Of a stretch of DNA of 64,000 nt, positions 38,001 to 50,823 are shown piece after piece. Source of the stretch: Baylisascaris procyonis (lineage: Eukaryota > Nematoda > Chromadorea > Rhabditida > Ascarididae); assembly GCA_037389465.1 (NCBI GenBank), contig JAZARR010000171.1, forward strand, positions 1,116,001 to 1,180,000, written 5' to 3'. How positions within the stretch are numbered: the stretch's first letter is position 1; every line of letters starts with the position of its first letter. The notes beneath the pieces were generated by a model that was not told the DNA's origin, ran no database searches, and saw only the letters and a program-made list of their open reading frames with translations. Position numbers and translations under genes: made by a program.

Positions 38001-40993
38001 TTTAATTGATGAAGAGTTGAAGGCAATATTTAATAGCTTTTGAGTCAAGGGGTTAGATAAATCGATCAGTATGGGAGATTTCTTAAAATTAATGAAGTTT
38101 AATAAAATAGGAGAAAGGAAATGCGCAAATTTCGGTCAAAAAATTGTTGGTTATAGAACGCACATAGTAGATTTCACCATCGGATGTGAGTAGCCTAACT
38201 TATCCATGATTGCTAATTTTGGAATGGAGAGATGGGTAGGCAAGAACACCTAGAGATCCAGACAAAGAGTCAAAAAGCTAAGGAAAATTTTACAAGTCTT
38301 TCAGACTGGTGGAGAAAAGCACCATCGAAAGGTCACATAGCTCTGAACTGATGAGCATTAAATAAATGACAGTAAAGCGTTCCTTATTTAGGTTTGTAGA
38401 GGAAATGCAATTATTTGTAAGGTGATCACAGTTGATGCGAATTTCGATTATAATATTAGCATAATTATTCTAGATGCGATCTATTTCTGATTATATAGAT
38501 CTTATCGAGAGTAGTTATGCGGAAATTTTTTTTTTGAGAAATTACGATCGAAAGTTTTTAATTCGTTCCCTTTGATGGCATTTTAGAGATTTTTAAATCG
38601 GTTTTATATGAATCAATATGTTCGATTTTTAGCAGCGAAGTAAATTGCAATAATTTGCACAAAAAATTATTTCGGATCCAAGCAAATTTCTTTTTTACCC
38701 ATTTTGGAGGTAAAAGATTTCCCTGTAATAGAAGCTGTCGAGAGTGCAGCCACAAGGTTTGGAGTTCTTGGATTCCATGAATTGATAGTGAAGCGTTATG
38801 GGTGGGAATTAAACTTAAATAAGTGTTTGAAAAAGGATATCACAGGAAATTATTAATCATAAGATTACTGCAGATATTCTTCAAAAAATACTTTTCTAAG
38901 TATATGTTGCTAATTTTTTTTTTGTAAGGAGGAGGGAGGGGGCTAATATTAATCCTTACTGTATCTCTTTGAATATTTTCAAATTTTGGCTGTTGACATT
39001 GAGATTGCGCTATATAATAATCAATATATATGGGTATTAATCATTAAATGCGAACAATTATTGCAAAACATTTAACTTATTTCACTGAAATTAACTCGAG
39101 TAGCTATTCAAGTAATGAGTTATTCCTTTCTTACCACCTTTGATTCAGCGGTCTTATGGAATCGGGTACCGTTAATTCGATTATAGGTTATGGTACTTTA
39201 TAGGGTGATGTGCATAAACAACAGGCAACGAGTAAAGACAGGAGAAAATCGAAGACTGTGAAAGCACGACCAATAATCAAGGCACATCTTCCTGAGAGTT
39301 CAAGTTTGCCCGGTAAGGTATCTGTTGAAGATTTGGGATGATGTTTTTTACTTAATAAAGGGAGGTAAATCAACAAAGTGTTGCCGAAGAAGAAATGAAA
39401 TTCAAAATTTAAAAAAAAAGAGGTACTTGAGGGTTAATGATGGTACAGAAATCTTAGAATTAGATGCGTTTTAGGACATTCCTAGAAGCAAACACTTTAA
39501 TAGTTGATCAATGCCATTCCAAGTTGGAAAAAAAATCTGAATTTTTTCTTGTTTCAATAAAAGATTTGAAATCGATTCATTGAATGAAAGGCCTTTTGTT
39601 AACTCTTCAAATGTTTAGTAATCATGAAATATGATCATAAGATTACATTGCTAAATTCATATCAATCGATGGTATATTTACTGTTGAATGAAGTTTGTAG
39701 TTCTAAATTTTTAAATATTAGGTGAAATTTAAATTTTTTTTTTTTGAAATTTAATTTGCCGCTGTGAATAAATAATTTTGATTGGTATAGTGAACAACTT
39801 CAGGTAGAACCGTCGAGGTTTTAAGGGAATTTCATACTAATACGGTTATAGAGATGGCTTAGTGAAAGCGATTAGAGAAGTTTCCGTTCGATAGTGAAAA
39901 AGATTCGATTTTAAAGTAACTCACTAACTTTAACTTCAAATGAAACTTTGAATGAGTTTATGTAAAAAGGCTATTTTTATTGAGAAAGGTCTAAAAATGA
40001 TTCTCATGTAAAAGGGGTTTTATTCGAATGTATACGGTATGTTATTTGGTTTATTAAACATTTTAAAATTTAGTGACCGAAACTCCACGAATTGATGAAG
40101 AAAATGCTATCATTTTACATCCGACACAAAATCGACCACTCGAAAAGGTTTTATTTTTATTTTTTTTTAGAATCAATTTGACCGTGTATTTATAGTGTTT
40201 AACCGCTTTACGTCTATTTTGCTGTTGAGGTTCACTGCTTTTAAATCTATTTTTGAGTCAATTTTTGCTTCGTTTTTGAATTTTAGTTGCACTGAAATGG
40301 TCTCTGCTCTTCCTTGCACCTCCCCACCCCCCCCCCCTCCCCCTAGTCCTACTGCCTACTCCAACTGTAGCTGGAGTGATAATAAATCATCTCAAGTTCA
40401 AGCTCAAGTTCAATTTCAAGTTTCAAGTTTTCAGGCCAAGTTTATGCGTAGAGTGAAATGTTATGATAGACAAAAATTTGGAGGGTCCAAATATGCATGC
40501 ATGCAATAATCTATTTGGAGGATGAAGGGGAGAAGAGCTATAAAGCTTTATTTCTTTAGTATTGATGGTTGATTAACTCTGAATTTCTGCAGAAAGAGAT
40601 ACGCTTTTATATAGCGAGAGCGATTTTATGCTTGAAAACGATTGAGATCACCAAATCACGTATTCGAATGCTTGCACCTAGTTGGATGCAAATCGCCGAT
40701 GATGCCGATGTTAGTTCGTTTATTGAAAATGCGTAATTTTTGATTTCCTTCAGTTTTTTTTTTTTGGTTATGCTTCTTGTAAGCACTTTTTTAAAACTTA
40801 TTTAAAATTTAGAATTATTTAGAATTTAGAATTTAGAACTAAGAAGAGCACTTCGTTTCAGCTATTAAACATTATGATACGATATAATCGTTGCAAAACT
40901 TTTAACCTATCGGATACACTAGTAACTTGGAAAATATAGAACGACGATGATTATGATCCTTTGGAAACTGTTACCAGATTTGATTTTGAGTAA
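26082..40993 (+). CDS. C2H2 and THAP zinc-finger protein, probable DNA-binding nuclear factor
   Basis: Sixteen exons: 26082-26303, 27364-27513, 28302-28422, 29100-29260, 30523-30597, 31638-31688, 32913-33028, 33943-34069, 34674-34755, 35153-35361, 35966-36070, 36771-36840, 37800-37916, 40074-40147, 40593-40709, 40940-40993. They make 616 aa, all phases consistent. Fingers: C15-C18-H31-C37, C53-C58-H71-H76 (H76 supplied across a splice junction), C134-C139-H158-H163, C183-C188-H201-H206. THAP domain: C242-C245-C294-H297 (C-x2-C-x48-C-x2-H) with FFSFP and RW, ending CEKHF. An acidic linker follows, then a Lys/Glu/Ala-rich stretch, probably coiled coil (residues 415-500), and an acidic C-terminus. 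THAP domains bind DNA; several worm THAP proteins act in chromatin and cell-cycle control. The ATG follows an acceptor-like GCTTTTAG by 20 bp. The donor of exon 4 (GAG/GTCGAA) is the weakest choice. Two adjacent genes, a finger gene and a THAP gene, cannot be wholly excluded. No specific ortholog recognised. Confidence 0.8.
30217..30269. repeat. Perfect 19-bp inverted repeat (hairpin)
   Basis: TGTTGGATGTTTTTGAGTT at 30217-30235 and its exact complement at 30251-30269, with a 15-nt loop. The stem extends a further 3 positions with one G-T pair. Intron 4 of the THAP gene. Confidence 0.9.
30400..30471 (+). pseudogene. tRNA-like sequence (tRNA pseudogene or SINE head)
   Basis: A good box A (TAGCTGAGCGGTAGAGC) is followed by a T-arm-like CGTGG-GTTCGT-CCACG, whose loop is one base short of normal. 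GTCC at the 5' end can pair with GGAC at 30468-30471. The anticodon arm is poor and position 33 is not T. It is probably not a functional tRNA. It lies in intron 4 of the THAP gene, 131 bp past the perfect hairpin. Confidence 0.4.
33031..33085. repeat. (TTTTG)n microsatellite
   Basis: About ten TTTTG units directly after the donor of the exon that ends the THAP domain. They create a spurious open frame. Confidence 0.9.
33578..33695. repeat. Degenerate ~28-bp repeat with TGACCAT
   Basis: Four spaced copies of TTGCTGACCAT, ATTGACCAT or GTTGACCAT with similar surroundings in the intron between exons 7 and 8 of the THAP gene. Weakly conserved. Confidence 0.5.
34307..34353. repeat. (AATGC)n microsatellite
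   Basis: Nine perfect pentanucleotide units, intron between exons 8 and 9 of the THAP gene. Confidence 0.95.
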
Positions 40994-41109
40994 CTATATG
41001 CTAACGTTCTTATCTACTTGCAAAAAGGCATTTTTTTTATTATGTTTTTGGCTTTCCTCCTTTAACTAGTATGTATAGAATTAGTATGATACTCGTATAT
41101 TTTAGTGTT

Positions 41110-41115
41110 AATAAA
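41110..41115 (+). terminator. Polyadenylation signal AATAAA of the THAP gene
   Basis: Canonical hexamer 117 bp after the stop of the last exon (40993). It is 374 bp after the alternative stop at 40736, so it favours the spliced C-terminus. Confidence 0.5.
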
Positions 41116-41536
41116 TCTTGATGATATTTGTAATCGATGAGTCGCGTAAAACGAACATTTCGATAGTTGCGTATAAGTAAATTGAGATTTTCACCGATAT
41201 TTTGTGGTTGGATGTCTTATGGGATCTTATCTCGGATTTAACAAAAGTATGTCATAAAAACGCCATAGCTATGTAGATGTATGCGTATATTTATGTGTTA
41301 GTGGCCTGAATTGACAAACCAGAAAGGTGGTGACGATGGGGTTGCTGGGTGTAAACCCTATCGTAAATCGGTTTGCAAACCCAATAGCAGAGGCGGTATC
41401 TGGCGCAAGATGAAGAAAAAAATGGTCAGTTACATCTAATAAGGGTCTGGTTTCATCCCTTGGTTCCTGCCTTTGCAGGCGGGGATGCATATAAACGCGT
41501 AACGGTAGCTTTTGAAAGAATTCACATCTGGATAGC

Positions 41537-42087
41537 GAGCACTATTGTGAAGAACGATGGCACCCAAATTGCGAACCACGAACGGAGCTGAGTTCGGACC
41601 ACACATTGCGTACGCACCACTACCATAATCTGCCCTATGCAAACGAATACTAACACCATCAAGAAAAAAAAAAGGAAAATTTGTTGTAGAAATATGCGAC
41701 TTTTTTTTTTCAGTTATTCAACTCAGATTGTCAAATGATGCCCGCGTGCAAAATTTCAACTGAATTGAAGGAAGGGAAGATTTCAACTCTACAAAGATTG
41801 CAAAGATCGATGGCCCATTTAGGAACGATTGCCCATCCAACAAGTGCACTTCATCCTCTTCGATTGAGCTGAAATTTTGCATTGGGATATTAGACATTCT
41901 GCGTTGAATGATGGGAAACAAATCGCATTTTTCTATTAAAAATCTTCGAGTTTCTGTGATGGGCACTAGCATTCACTTGTAGAGTGCTGGGTACGGTAGT
42001 GGTGCGTACGCAATGTGGGGTACGAAATCAGCTCCGTTCGTGGTTCGCAACCGGGCTTCCATCGTTCTATGCAAGAGTGTCTCGATA
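41537..42087. mobile_element. Inverted dimer of the ~270-bp MITE-like element
   Basis: Two arms in opposite orientation (about 41537-41800 and 41830-42087) share the sequence of the single copy at 25724-25995. The arms have a near-exact block around TTGCGAACCACGAACGGAGC. Both outer ends read CACTATTG or CACTCTTG inward. The 8-mer GATAGCGA occurs at 41531-41538 and again at 42084-42091, possibly a target-site duplication. The element is non-coding and could fold into a long hairpin. Confidence 0.65.
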
Positions 42088-42193
42088 GCGATAGATCTTT
42101 GAAGAAAAATTCACGAACGCAATCGTTAGCGATTCGATGTGACAAACACAGTAGTGTTAAGAATCGATTGATTTAAATGTGTGAAAAATTTAG

Positions 42194-42319
42194 ATATTGG
42201 CCGCAATTGATGAACTTAAATCGGCTGGTCTCTTGGTACTTACGATGGACGCAAAAGTCAACAAGCTAAAATGCGACGTTTATAAGCGAGCAGACTGGAA
42301 AAAAATCGCCGATATCCAG
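42194..42319 (+). other. Orphan exon-like block
   Basis: An acceptor AATTTAG is followed by 42 codons free of stops, including AAIDELKSAGLLVLTMDAK and CDVYKRADWKKIADIQ. It ends CAG/GTTGAT or runs two codons further to a TGA. Composition looks coding and the block is GC-richer than its surroundings. No neighbouring exon joins to it. It may be the end of an unrecognised gene, a pseudogene or a transposon fragment. Confidence 0.3.
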
Positions 42320-43489
42320 GTTGATTGACATTTTCAGTCCATCTTAGAGAAAAGGACCATAATCGTAGGATTGTTTTCTTGTATTGATAGGTCCACGATG
42401 ACCTCGCTTACCTCTTCGCAAGCGTTATACCTTCATCCTTCTGGGTCACAGAGGCGGTAACTGATCGAGGACACACTAGGACATGAATGTACGACCGAGT
42501 CATTTGATCTCCTTCACAATTCCCCAACGGTATCATGATCTTTGCCGGATGACTGCTGAAAGTGGTGGGGGAGATCTCAATCAGGACGCCAAAATTATGA
42601 TAACTGATGAGAAGGAAGGCAGTGAGTGTTATACAGCAATATTAATATAGTCGCACTATCGGTAGATAATTTTTCAGGCGATGTTAACGTATTATGGTTT
42701 ATCACCGGACATGTACGAAGGACATTCGTAGAAATAATTAAATATCGTCACCACCGGGTATATCTGTATTACGACATAGGCATGGCGCCCTCCGTTTGCC
42801 TCCTATCATCGTTGTTTTTGAGTAAATATACTGTTACCTTGCTGTTTTCCTGTATAAATACTCAGGTGATTTTTGCATTTCACTACTTTCTTCCTTCGTT
42901 GCGCCTGTATATACATGCATCTAGCTAGAAGTCCAAATTAAAGTTTGAATAAGGTATAGGATAGGAGGAGCACAGGTAATTTGCTGATAGGTAGACCAGA
43001 AATTGTATAGTGCTAACAAATGAATCCATAAGTATACGAAATAAGCACTTATTTATGATGTATATAGATGACTCTAAGATGCACAACAGTTAACTCCACA
43101 AAACTTTTATGAAATATTCGTCGTTTAACAACAACAATATTTCGGCAATAAAAATGCTCCCATTCCAACAATCATTTGACAAGGAAATCAGAGCTACGGG
43201 AGGTTTCCATATGTACCCAGCAAATATTCAAACACTACTCCAAATGAACGACTGGGCCTATACCGGATTTGAAATTCCGAAAAGAAAAAAAAAGAGTCGT
43301 TTATACCACTGTAGAGAGGGTCATACATTGAATAGTCAATATACTTCCGTGGGGGGGTCTGGAAGAAACTTCTTCTTTCTTATCTCGCCTTCACCTTAAC
43401 CACAATACTTGTTACAAGTCAAACATCGAACACTTAAAGCCCCAACCCGCTACAGTACAACAGCATATATTACGACCGTAAACAATTCA

Positions 43490-43495
43490 TTTATT
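43490..43495 (-). terminator. Polyadenylation signal of eif-3.F
   Basis: AATAAA on the minus strand, only 6 bases after the stop codon, implying a very short 3' UTR. Confidence 0.6.
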
Positions 43496-43501
43496 CTTTT
43501 A

Positions 43502-46500
43502 TCAGATGGTCACCAGCCGCTCCTGAAGGCCCAATTGCGTCTTTGTAAGAGTCGCCAAATAGGCTATCATCATATAATCCTGAAATTATATAATCCTGAA
43601 AATTGCACATATGCTTCGATTACGACAAATGCTTTCATATATGTTTTAATAGAACGTTCATATTAAATAATACGATAAAGTAATACGTGCCATTGCATGT
43701 GCTTCATTGAAGTCGTTTCATTACTGCACAATGGACGACCTTTAATTACGTTTAGCTTCACTTATACTCCGTTTACGCAGGGAATTAATTCGAGCCCAAA
43801 TGACTAAGTAAATAAAATCAAATTCATACCCTCATACTATTCTTGACGATGCTCTCCAATTTCTCTTCTGGGAGACGTGCCGCCGCCGTCGTTACAATGT
43901 CCATCATTCGTCGTCCCATCGTCGAATCAGTTGGCAATTCCGGTTGTGCAAGCACCTCAATCGAAGTCGTTTATATTCGCACCATTTAGCATGGGCAGAA
44001 TAATCAGGCACCATCCCATATCACAACGTTAGGGCATTTCAATTCAAAGATCCAGGACAGGTAAACTGAGCAACCAGTCCAAAAGGGAAGAAGGCATGTG
44101 ACCACATTCTTCACATGCAATAAACTTGCAATACCTCAGCAAAAACATTATGAAACGACCTGAACGAACCTCAGAAAAACGTCCCCAACTAATTCCTATC
44201 CTTGAAGCACTACAAGGAAGATGAGCACTTAGAATTAATAAAACCAGGACGTAAAATACCTCATTAACATAGGCAAGTATTCTTTCCAACCATTCGACCA
44301 TTTCTCCAGTGCTTCTCTCCAGTTGTTCCAAACCACCTTCAAGATAAGTTTCACGATTCTTATTCGAGATAGCGGTACCACCCTGAATCAGGGTCAACGC
44401 CACTTTTTCACCCGGGAAAGCGTCGAGCTCAACTTTCAGCGGGTTGAAAATCGCGCAATGCGGATCGCGCATTCCCGGTATGCCCGCCTTCGTCCTAAAC
44501 GCATACAGCAAGTACTCATTAGTACGACAAGTACTGAGTTCAACATATTATGATTAGATTCCCCGTAATCTTAAAATGCAACCAATTTAGCACATTTCCG
44601 GCAATTTGTGTGTTATCGCATTTCTCCAGCAAACTACTATCAGTCAAATTTTATATTAATCTTTCACCTTTCTACACTTTCCCTTAAAATAAAAACCTTT
44701 CGTATATCCTCTCCTCTGCATTATTCGGATCACCCTCTCTCTTCCGCATCGGTTTCTCACCTCTTCACTTTCGTTCTCTTACTATCGACTTCCTCACCCT
44801 TTACCTTTTCAAGATGCCGGATGTGCTAATGCAAAGTAACATTTAATGAACAAATAGGTGTAACAAGAATAGCAAAAATATAATAAATAACTAAAATAAA
44901 CAGATAAATTTAATAAATCTGGATGAATCAAACAATCATCCTCGTTTTCTAACTCCTAACACCGTCAACAATTCCATTGTCTCGGCAATATACCCAATAA
45001 AACATCAAAAAATAAGATATAAATTCCTTTCATAATCTAAAAAAAGAAATAACATCGTTCTCACCGTATATACGCCCTTACAGGCATTCGATATCTCTCA
45101 TCGGCCGAACTAAATGTCGTATCGACTGTTAGAAGGATCACAGGTGGTGGATCCTTTTTTGCCGACGATTCACTTATAAGTCGATTATAATAGTCATGAT
45201 ATGGTAAACAATGTGCCGATAAATCCGCATTCGTATAAAACCTTAGAAATATGACTCTATCAAGAAATTTCTATTTACGATATGAGATTATTTATAAAGA
45301 GTTTAGATTGAAACCAATCAAGCCACGATCAAAAGGAAAGAGAGTTAAAGTCGGTTCTCTAGTTGGTACTTGGTTTAGATTATCCGCATACGGTCATGAG
45401 TCAAATCCATCCTTGGCTTGATGACAGTTCAATTTAGCTTAGCTGAGTGAAAAAAAAGCGGTCTTGTATTCTAACTAGATCTGCGGATTTCCTTTTGTCT
45501 TCCTTTAATACATCCACAAAAAATTCGTTCCTTTCCAGTTTGAAGAGCTCGTTAGCGACCAATGCGCTGTGGGCACTGCATATATAAATTCATAGCTGCT
45601 GAACGAGAACTGCAATTTTCCGACCAACGAGAAGGCAACTTTAGATGGTTCGAGCCAAATGCGAACTCAATCGACTAGGACAGCAACAACTTCAAACTTC
45701 GAATTGGCGTTGTCGGCCATTTCGCCGGATGATCCATAAATCGCGGATAGAAACGTTAACAAACGCTAAACGATACGCTATAGACGACCATTGCCCAAGG
45801 TTTAAATATCACAGTGATTACCTTTGAATCATACCGATTATGAGAACAGCGTAGTCGATGTCGTTTATTTTTTATCCATTAAACAATGGAATATAAATAC
45901 GATTCGTATTCATAATAAATAAACCCCGAACGAGCATATCACTACTCAATGGAATTGAAAATCTTCAGAAATAATTTAATGAAATGAAAGCAAATAATTA
46001 TAAGTTTAAACCATCCAACAGGTTGTTCCGATGGTGTTGCCCGTTTCATCATTTGAAGCATTGATTGATTAAAACCATCATCAAGCTCAGGTGTGTCTTC
46101 TTTCTGCTCACTAAACGGTATCGCATAACAATTCGTCACCTTTAAAAGAAAAAAAAACCTTTGATAATAATATTAACACTTAAAATAACATTGCTTAATA
46201 TAATAGTACCGCATAAAATGTTCTTCCTTAATTTAATTCATAAAGAAGACAGCACAATAAAGCTGTCCTCCATCCTTCCTCCCCGTTTCCCACCCTTCAG
46301 CTAACGTGAATCAGTAGTCGGAAAAAAAACCTGCCGTTCTCTGTGAAATCATTTCTATCTGGATTTCAATCTGCACAACTGGATCTGGATCTGGATTTCG
46401 ATCTGGATAGCTATAAAAGATCTGGATCTGGATTTCCATCTGGATAGCTATAAAAGATCTGGATCTGGATTTCCATCTGGATAGCTATAAAAAATCTGGA

Positions 46501-46748
46501 TCTGGATTTCCATCTGGATAGCTATAAAAGATCTGGATCTGGATTTCGATCTGGATAGCTATAAAAAAGTAGACTCCTAAAAAGCGATAGCCATCAAACG
46601 TTACCTGAATAGCGTTCTTCTCATAAAAACCAAGTAACGTTCCTAGTGCTTTATCGTTTGCACCTGGTTTATTGGAACGTCGTTCATATGCATCAACTAT
46701 CGTTAAATAAACAACCGGATGCACTTTAACTGTCAATGTAGATGCCAT
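43502..46748 (-). CDS. eif-3.F: Eukaryotic translation initiation factor 3 subunit F (MPN domain)
   Basis: Six exons: 46748-46605, 46139-46012, 45241-45065, 44494-44260, 43955-43830, 43579-43502. They give 295 aa, almost the length of the worm protein, with all phases consistent. It starts MASTLTVKVHPVVYLTIVDA, then GTLLGFYEKNAIQVTNCYAI, PSEQPVGWFYTNADL, YHDYYNRLI, VDTTFSS, RTKAGIPG, HCAIFNPLKVEL, LEQLERSTGEMVEWLERIL and MMDIV. It ends DYMMIAYLATLTKTQLGLQE plus RLVTI. It is a scaffold subunit of the eIF3 complex on the 40S ribosome. The metal-binding HxH of active JAMM proteases is absent, as expected for eIF3f. The ATG directly abuts TGTTTTAG, a likely spliced-leader acceptor. AATAAA follows the stop within a few bases. 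Confidence 0.95.
46381..46567. repeat. 37-bp minisatellite, five copies, in eif-3.F intron 1
   Basis: Five tandem 37-bp units made of repeated GATCTGGAT words ending in AGCTATAAAA. The array ends 38 bp from the exon 1 donor. The unit is not a multiple of three. Confidence 0.95.
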
Positions 46749-49700
46749 CTAAAACATATCAGCAATAGTTGCTGCATTGAAATTTGACTTGTAAACGTCT
46801 ACGTATTGATCTTAGAGACAACAACGATGAGAGCATTTCTTAAAGAATATCTTCGATGCTGTCATATACCAGATTCTCGCTTTTTCCTTTTAAAGAAAAA
46901 CTAAGCAATACACACCGACCATCAGACAAAGCAGCAGGTCATCGGAGGAAAATTGAGAAAGAAAACAGGACCTATTCCTTATGTGAATAAATAAAAAAAA
47001 GCCTGTCAAAGAACCTTCTACAGCTATCGTTTTACATTTCAATTCATAAATTCAACTAAATACCCAAACACAAAAACAAAGAACAATCCCCAAGAACCTC
47101 TCCACAAGGTGGTTTTCAAGTTTCACTCGACGGTAAAAGAACACAGCCAAATTACATATTTCATGATGCTTTTCATATTCATATACCCATGCAAGTGTAG
47201 AGTCGAAAATGAAACCATCCAATAACGTAGCTTAGTCCAACTAAAATCCATAGTTTCTGTTGTAGGAGTTGAAACTACCTCAAGCGTAGACAGACACAAA
47301 TATGTGCCCGCATAGACACACAGACAAACATACTATGACGTCATAACAACGGATTTAGCAAAAAAAAAAAATTGCTGGAACAAACAAAAAAGAAGTCGTT
47401 GGCGATGCTAACGTTTGCAGATTTAGGCACAAATTGCAAACATAATTGAAAGAGATGAAAACGTGGTGACAAATCAACTTGGCCAGCATAATAAAACCTG
47501 GCCTGGTCACGTTCGAATCGAAAGAGGAAAAGCCTTCCTTCATTCACACGAAGGAATCTGTGACTAGGTCAGTTCAGCAGACGGAATCGAACACTTCAAC
47601 GGGGTGACGCTAGCCATCACGGCTTCTGCTTGGTGACGGTTGTTCTCTACCTAAACATTTCGCTCTCATCTTACAACCTTTCTAATCACGTTTCCGTATG
47701 CTCGAACGCCATGTCCATGAAGTCTGAGGAAAGTTTTCTTTCTTTTGCTTTGCTCTAATCTTCTTGTCTCAGTTAGAATTTGATATTCTGAATTCGACCT
47801 GTGCACAAGTCTAGAGGACCAATTTGAATTTAAATCGTTCATGAGCAGGGGAAAAAAACATTTCAAGATATCTGATGAGAAATGAAGCAACTCGTCAAAC
47901 ATTTAAAAACATAACTTTGTTTTTCTAAAGGTGCAATATCAATACGAATAAGCGTTAAGTTACAACAACTATGAATGCTTGAATGGATAAAAATTCTGCA
48001 ACCTCATAGAGTTGATAAATTTAATATACACTGAGGATCCAGTATCTCGGGAATAAATAATCGCTAAATTTTTCATTGTGCCAAAACTATCCGTGCAAGA
48101 AAAATTCATAAAAGTTTATTAAATTGTAGTCATATGAAGTGATAACCTCAAACTTGGGTAATCAAACTTCTTTCATCATGAACACTTTCATCGATCAATC
48201 TACTGCAAACAACAATGAAAACCTCATCGAATCTTACCGCTACGCGTACAGTTCCTAACACAATGAAAACAACTAGGAAAACACTGAATTATGGAATGAA
48301 AACTTCCGTGCTAATTTCCTTCTTTTCGAAGGTATCAGTGCAACGACAGGACATAGTATGAAGCTTGTAAGCGATCACAGGTGCTGGAGAAGAATGGATC
48401 TTAGTAACAGCTCGATAAGGTGAACCCACTACCAATGAAGGATACAGGTATAAAACTCTTAATACAGGCAATAGGAAGTTATGAAGTAACAACACGCTAT
48501 ATGCTTTAGAGTCTCTCATAACTACGCAAAGCCCAGGTCAACAGTATTGGGATTTGCTTCTTCTCACGAATTTGCGGTGAATAGACCACCCGGCACCCGT
48601 ATACTATTACCACCAACATCATACCCGAATCTAGTATTGATGACACCTCGGAAAAAAAACTACTTTCCACCTTAGTAATTTCATGTCCATAAACTATAAA
48701 ATCCAGAGATTCGACAGCTACCTAACTGTCGTTTTGAGACTTTCAGCAATCTGTTGCAGCTAAAAAGTCCTTATTTTTCCGCACAAAAAAATGTCATGTA
48801 CAATTTGTACTTTCATTTGATAAGCGACGAATGAATAGAGGGGTAAATAACGAAGAAACAAGTAGATGAATAAAACAGTTGAATAATGAATAAAACGGAT
48901 AATATTTCATTCCATCGAATAGCATCTTTATGATGCTTGATTTCCGAAGGATATTTTTTGCGTAATGCAGTAATAAAATTGCACATTCTAAAATGCTCAT
49001 AATTAAACTCATAATATATTCATCGTCATTGCTAGCGATGGAAATTGAAACTCTTCAGTTGTTCTCTTCTCTTTCGTACTCCTTTCTAGTCATTTCCTCC
49101 TATCCTTTTCCCCATGAAGATCATAGGCAAAATAGTGAGATGCTTTCAGCAATCGTAAACGTAAAAAAAAAACTCAAATTTCCAGTCGATTATTGATGGA
49201 TTTAATTATCGATTATTGATTGATTTAATTAAACTTATGCCTAATGAGGGGAAAAAAAGTTAATTTTTCTCGCTGCGGCACTTTAATTTAGCGATCATAT
49301 TGTTTGTGTTTTTTTATTCGTTCATCCATATAGAAATATTAGCGTTCTATCACTGATTATATTGGTAGATTTTTTATTCAAAGTTTAGATTTTTGGTTCA
49401 GTCTTTAATCATTCCCACATTAAGACTCTTTGGTCACGAATGTTTTGATCATTCTTATATTTAATTTAATTATTGCATCTTTAATAATCCTTTATCAAAT
49501 TCGATAATTTAATTTTTATTATTTTATTAATTTCTTTTGAATTTCTTAGAATTTCATACGTATGTGTCCACTAAAAAGAAGTTAACACTTTTTGCTCAGA
49601 TTTTGCACTCAATTCAACTTTGCTTAGTATTTATGCGTTTCCGTTATAAAAAACTGATAGGTTTGCATTCTATTATTCAAAAATGCTTATAAATAAGCTG

Positions 49701-50732
49701 TAAAGCTCGAATCGTTTAGATTTATATCAAAATTGCACACTTTTAATCAATGTTCACATTCAAAAAAGTTGTAGAGCGATTTTGAATTCCCGTGGGTAAT
49801 AAGAAACCCATAAGTAAAGGAAAAAGTTTAACACGGAAGTAATCGTTGTAATATATCATACTCTTCCCACTGCTTTAAACTATAAAATTTGCGTTGTCAT
49901 TTTCTCACCTTTTTCATGGTAGCCTAGCCATTTCCCAAAGTCGCGTAAATCCATCAACTATATTACGAGGATTTAATTCACTTTGAGATCTATTAAATCC
50001 AAGAATAAAACTATCATGAATTTCCGTTATTTATTACGTGTCTATGTTACGCTTTAGTTGCGGCACGGCTACAATAAATCGTCGATAATTATGGATGTCA
50101 TTTGCAAAATTTTTGAGAATCTAACTTATAACCTTTGCCTATATAACAACTTCCAGCCAAAAATATATTATGAACCTCGAATTAACAAGAGAATTCAATA
50201 TGTTGAAATTGCTAGGCTTCAAGATGGCTCAAACTTTTTAAAAACCGGCTCAAACTTGTCGCCTCTACGAATTTTTGCTAACAATGAAAAAATTGGACTA
50301 TGATAAGAACTGATAAGAAATACAAAGAAATTTTGCATTTTGAAGCGGAAAATATGAGGCGATATTCGAATTTGATTTCTCAATTCTCATGAAATCTTAC
50401 ATCGACTGCTTATTTTCTTCATTATCGCTTATTTTTTTATTTTCTTATTTTCATTATTTTATTTTCTTCATTCTTCATTATCGCGGTCAAACATCTTTGA
50501 AAGCCTACGAGCCAGATTAAAGAATGTTTTCTACATATATTCATCTAGGAGTGAAGCTTCTGCCAAGTTTCAAACGATATGAGGCATATTTGATGCCATA
50601 GGCTTGAGAATTTTTGCAAACTTCGAATTTCTCAAAAACCATCAATAGTTCCATTTTATAATTGCTATGATCACCAAAATCTATGTTTTTAATTTTATTA
50701 TTAATTTTTATCATTGTTGCATATAATAAGAT

Positions 50733-50823
<91 letters not shown>

